Source: Corynebacterium xerosis NBRC 16721 = ATCC 373 (GTDB lineage Bacteria > Actinomycetota > Actinomycetes > Mycobacteriales > Mycobacteriaceae). Taken from it: 64,000 nucleotides of DNA. The position numbers and the translations under genes are program-made. Under the pieces are notes generated by a model, which saw nothing but the letters and a program-made list of their open reading frames with translations, was not told the origin of the DNA and did not search any database. Shown here one piece after another: positions 62,406-64,000 of this stretch. Location: assembly GCF_001552415.1 (NCBI RefSeq), contig NZ_BCRD01000005.1, forward strand, positions 216,579 to 280,578, in the 5' to 3' direction. Within the stretch, counting starts at the first letter, position 1, and every line of letters starts with the position of its first letter.

Positions 62406-64000
62406 CTACTGGTAGGTGACGATCCAGGGGCGCGGCTCGATGTCCATGGTCTGCTCCGGGGTGAACATCGGCTGGTCCTCGTCGATGAAGTTCTTCCACG
62501 CCATGAAGATCTCCGGCTGGATGCCCTGGCGCATGACGTTCCACGTCTCGAACTTCTGCTCCGGGGTGCCGTGGCCGTCGGCGTGCAGCACGATGGCCAG
62601 CTCCGGGCGGGAGACGTCGATGGTTTCGCGGTCGCGCAGCATCTGCAGCTGGAACTGGTGCAGCATGAGCACCTTCTGCGGCAGGTCGTTCTCGGCGGTC
62701 AGATCCGCGAGGTAATCGACGACGCGGTTGACCTCCTCGGCCTGCACGTGGCCGACGGCGACGTTGGGCAGCCCGTCCGGCGTCAGCTTCCACTCGGGGT
62801 CCAGCGCCAGGCCGACGTTCGGCTTCTTCAGCAGCTCCTCGTAGAACTTCGCCTGCTCGACGAAATCGGCACGGCCGGGCTGGAGATCGATGATGACGTA
62901 TCCGCCGGCCTCGGTCATCGCGTCGACGTACGGCTTCAGCGTTTCGACGGGCGCCGGCTCGGTGTAGTCGCCGCGCGGGCCGGGCGAAGCCTGCGCCACG
63001 GAGGCGATGATCTCGAAGGCCGGGATGACCTTGTCTCCGGTCAGGCCCTGGTACTCCTCGACCAGCGACTCGGCGTGGGCGACGGCTTCCTCGGGGGTCT
63101 CCTCGCCCATCACGCCGAGCACCGGGGCGCCCGGGTGGCCGTAGGTGGCGATCATGTGGCGCCCGGGGAACACCAGCTGGCCGCCGCCGGGCAGCTCCGC
63201 GATGTTCTCGTCGGCGGCGAGCTCGACGGACTTGCCGAACTTGCCGTCGTCGCCGAAGACGTCGCCGAGGCCGATCAGCGCGCGGTCGCCGCGCGCGGCC
63301 TCGATGGACTCGCTGGTGGCGCGGGCGTCGCCGATGGGCAGCCACTTCACCTCGACGCCCGCGGCGCGGGCGGTGGCGATGGCGCCGAGCGGGGTGCCCG
63401 GGGCGGCGAACGCCAACGGGTCGTCGTCGCCGGTCTTGGGCTCCACCGGGTCGGAGGCGGCGAGCGCGTCGGAGGCCTCTCCCCCGGCGTCCGCGGCACC
63501 CTCGGCCCCCTCGGCGGGCGCGGTCGGCTCGGCGGCGTCCATCTCGGCGATGGCGCGGGCCGGGTCGTCCTCGTCGGCCGCGGCGGCGGTGAACTCGGTG
63601 CCCGTGAGCGTCTTCAGGCCCTCCAGGTCGCCCGGGGCTGCAACGACGGTGCGCTCGCCCTCCGCGGCGACGTCGGCGTCGCCGACGGTGACCACGGTCG
63701 ACGCGCCGAGGCGCGAGATCTCCTCCTCCACGGACGACGCGTCGGCGCCGGCCTGGACGAGCATGGGCACGCCGGACGCCACCGCGATGCCGGCGGCGCG
63801 GCGCTGCGCGCCCTCGTCCTCGGAGGACACGACGACGGCCTCGGCCGAGTCCAGCAGAGCCTGCGACGCCGCCATCTCATCGGCGACGGCGACAGGCTTG
63901 TCCGGGGCCTCGGCGGCCTTCGTGGGGCCGTCGTCGCTGGAACAGGCGACGAGGCCGAACACGGTTGCGGCGCCGGCGACGAGCGCCAGCGACCGGCGGG
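62406..64000 (-). CDS. Lipoprotein of unknown function (N-terminus cut by window edge)
   Basis: 531 codons in view, reading from the right edge with no start codon needed: the visible N-terminus is RRSLALVAGAATVFGLVAC, a signal-peptide hydrophobic core ending in a lipobox Cys, so the true start is only a few codons beyond 64000. The mature protein has an N-terminal region resembling a cell-wall-binding-repeat-2 type fold (about 90 residues; ASGVPMLVQAGAD, LGASTVVTVGDADV), an Ala/Glu-rich linker, and a C-terminal domain of about 300 residues with a TIM-barrel-like pattern (YVIIDLQPGRADFVEQAKFY, VGLALDPEW, HQFQLQML). Function unknown, likely envelope-associated. Upstream of serA, 235 bases away. 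Confidence 0.78.
   Translation of the reverse strand, partial: RRSLALVAGAATVFGLVACSSDDGPTKAAEAPDKPVAVADEMAASQALLDSAEAVVVSSEDEGAQRRAAGIAVASGVPMLVQAGADASSVEEEISRLGASTVVTVGDADVAAEGERTVVAAPGDLEGLKTLTGTEFTAAAADEDDPARAIAEMDAAEPTAPAEGAEGAADAGGEASDALAASDPVEPKTGDDDPLAFAAPGTPLGAIATARAAGVEVKWLPIGDARATSESIEAARGDRALIGLGDVFGDDGKFGKSVELAADENIAELPGGGQLVFPGRHMIATYGHPGAPVLGVMGEETPEEAVAHAESLVEEYQGLTGDKVIPAFEIIASVAQASPGPRGDYTEPAPVETLKPYVDAMTEAGGYVIIDLQPGRADFVEQAKFYEELLKKPNVGLALDPEWKLTPDGLPNVAVGHVQAEEVNRVVDYLADLTAENDLPQKVLMLHQFQLQMLRDRETIDVSRPELAIVLHADGHGTPEQKFETWNVMRQGIQPEIFMAWKNFIDEDQPMFTPEQTMDIEPRPWIVTYQ

Overview
The window is chromosomal DNA of a high-GC actinobacterium, most likely a Corynebacterium or close relative. 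The gene order thiL-ung-recG-rsmD-coaD, sepIVA, yceD-rnc-mutM, smc, and gpsA, mutT1, hup, leuD-leuC, ltbR, tRNAs, gltX, leuB, serA is the corynebacterial/mycobacterial core arrangement. It carries DtxR-, GlxR-, Zur- and LtbR-like sites, and at least a dozen genes start only 6-9 bases after a TANNNT box, the leaderless pattern common in this group. I see no IS element, prophage, CRISPR array or rRNA. smc (left edge) and a lipoprotein gene (right edge) are cut by the window ends.

Layout. 1-16.2 kb: a minus-strand housekeeping block with many 4-base (ATGA/GTGA) overlaps: thiL, ung, a DAK2/FakA-like protein, recG, a small biotinyl-domain protein, rsmD, coaD, sepIVA, a YceD protein, rnc, mutM, a GT87 mannosyltransferase, an alanine/sodium symporter, acyP and smc. 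16.3-25.4 kb: a doubled DUF3515 protein, ddl, gpsA, mutT1, HU, leuD/leuC with divergent ltbR, and an MFS transporter. 25.4-27.7 kb: two tRNA-Glu(CTC), tRNA-Gln(CTG) and gltX. 27.7-34.2 kb: a divergent sugar-isomerase-like/SDR pair, isochorismate synthase, an FAH-family oxaloacetate decarboxylase, a DnaQ-like exonuclease and a cNMP/CBS/nucleotidyltransferase protein. 34.2-42.6 kb: more lineage-specific material: two paralogous proteins of unknown function, a DinB-like protein, a Crp/Fnr regulator with an HMA metallochaperone and a P1B ATPase, leuB, and a Cys-rich membrane-anchored protein. 42.6-48 kb: a peptide ABC importer operon. 48.3-51.3 kb: a Zur-box-preceded COG0523 GTPase and a CoA-transferase. 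51.4-59.9 kb: an iron/siderophore island (ABC exporter pair, SIP reductase, FecBCDE-type importer) with two DtxR-like boxes. 59.9-64 kb: a frameshifted membrane protein, serA and a lipoprotein.

Most notable. (1) The Crp/Fnr regulator has an FNR-type E-x-x-S-R recognition helix and three of the four FNR cluster cysteines. Two FNR-like boxes (TTGA-N6-TCA[A/T]) lie in front of the HMA protein and the P1B ATPase, each centred exactly 29.5 bases upstream of its -10 hexamer, the class-II activator position. The ATPase has an unusual CPG motif. (2) The ABC exporter pair splits the ATPase motifs: one subunit keeps Walker A, Walker B, Q and H but has lost the LSGGQ signature, while the other keeps LSGGQ but has lost Walker A, so only one composite ATP site looks possible. 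(3) Two dispersed palindromes share arms and a 15-base loop motif, suggesting a small repeat family.
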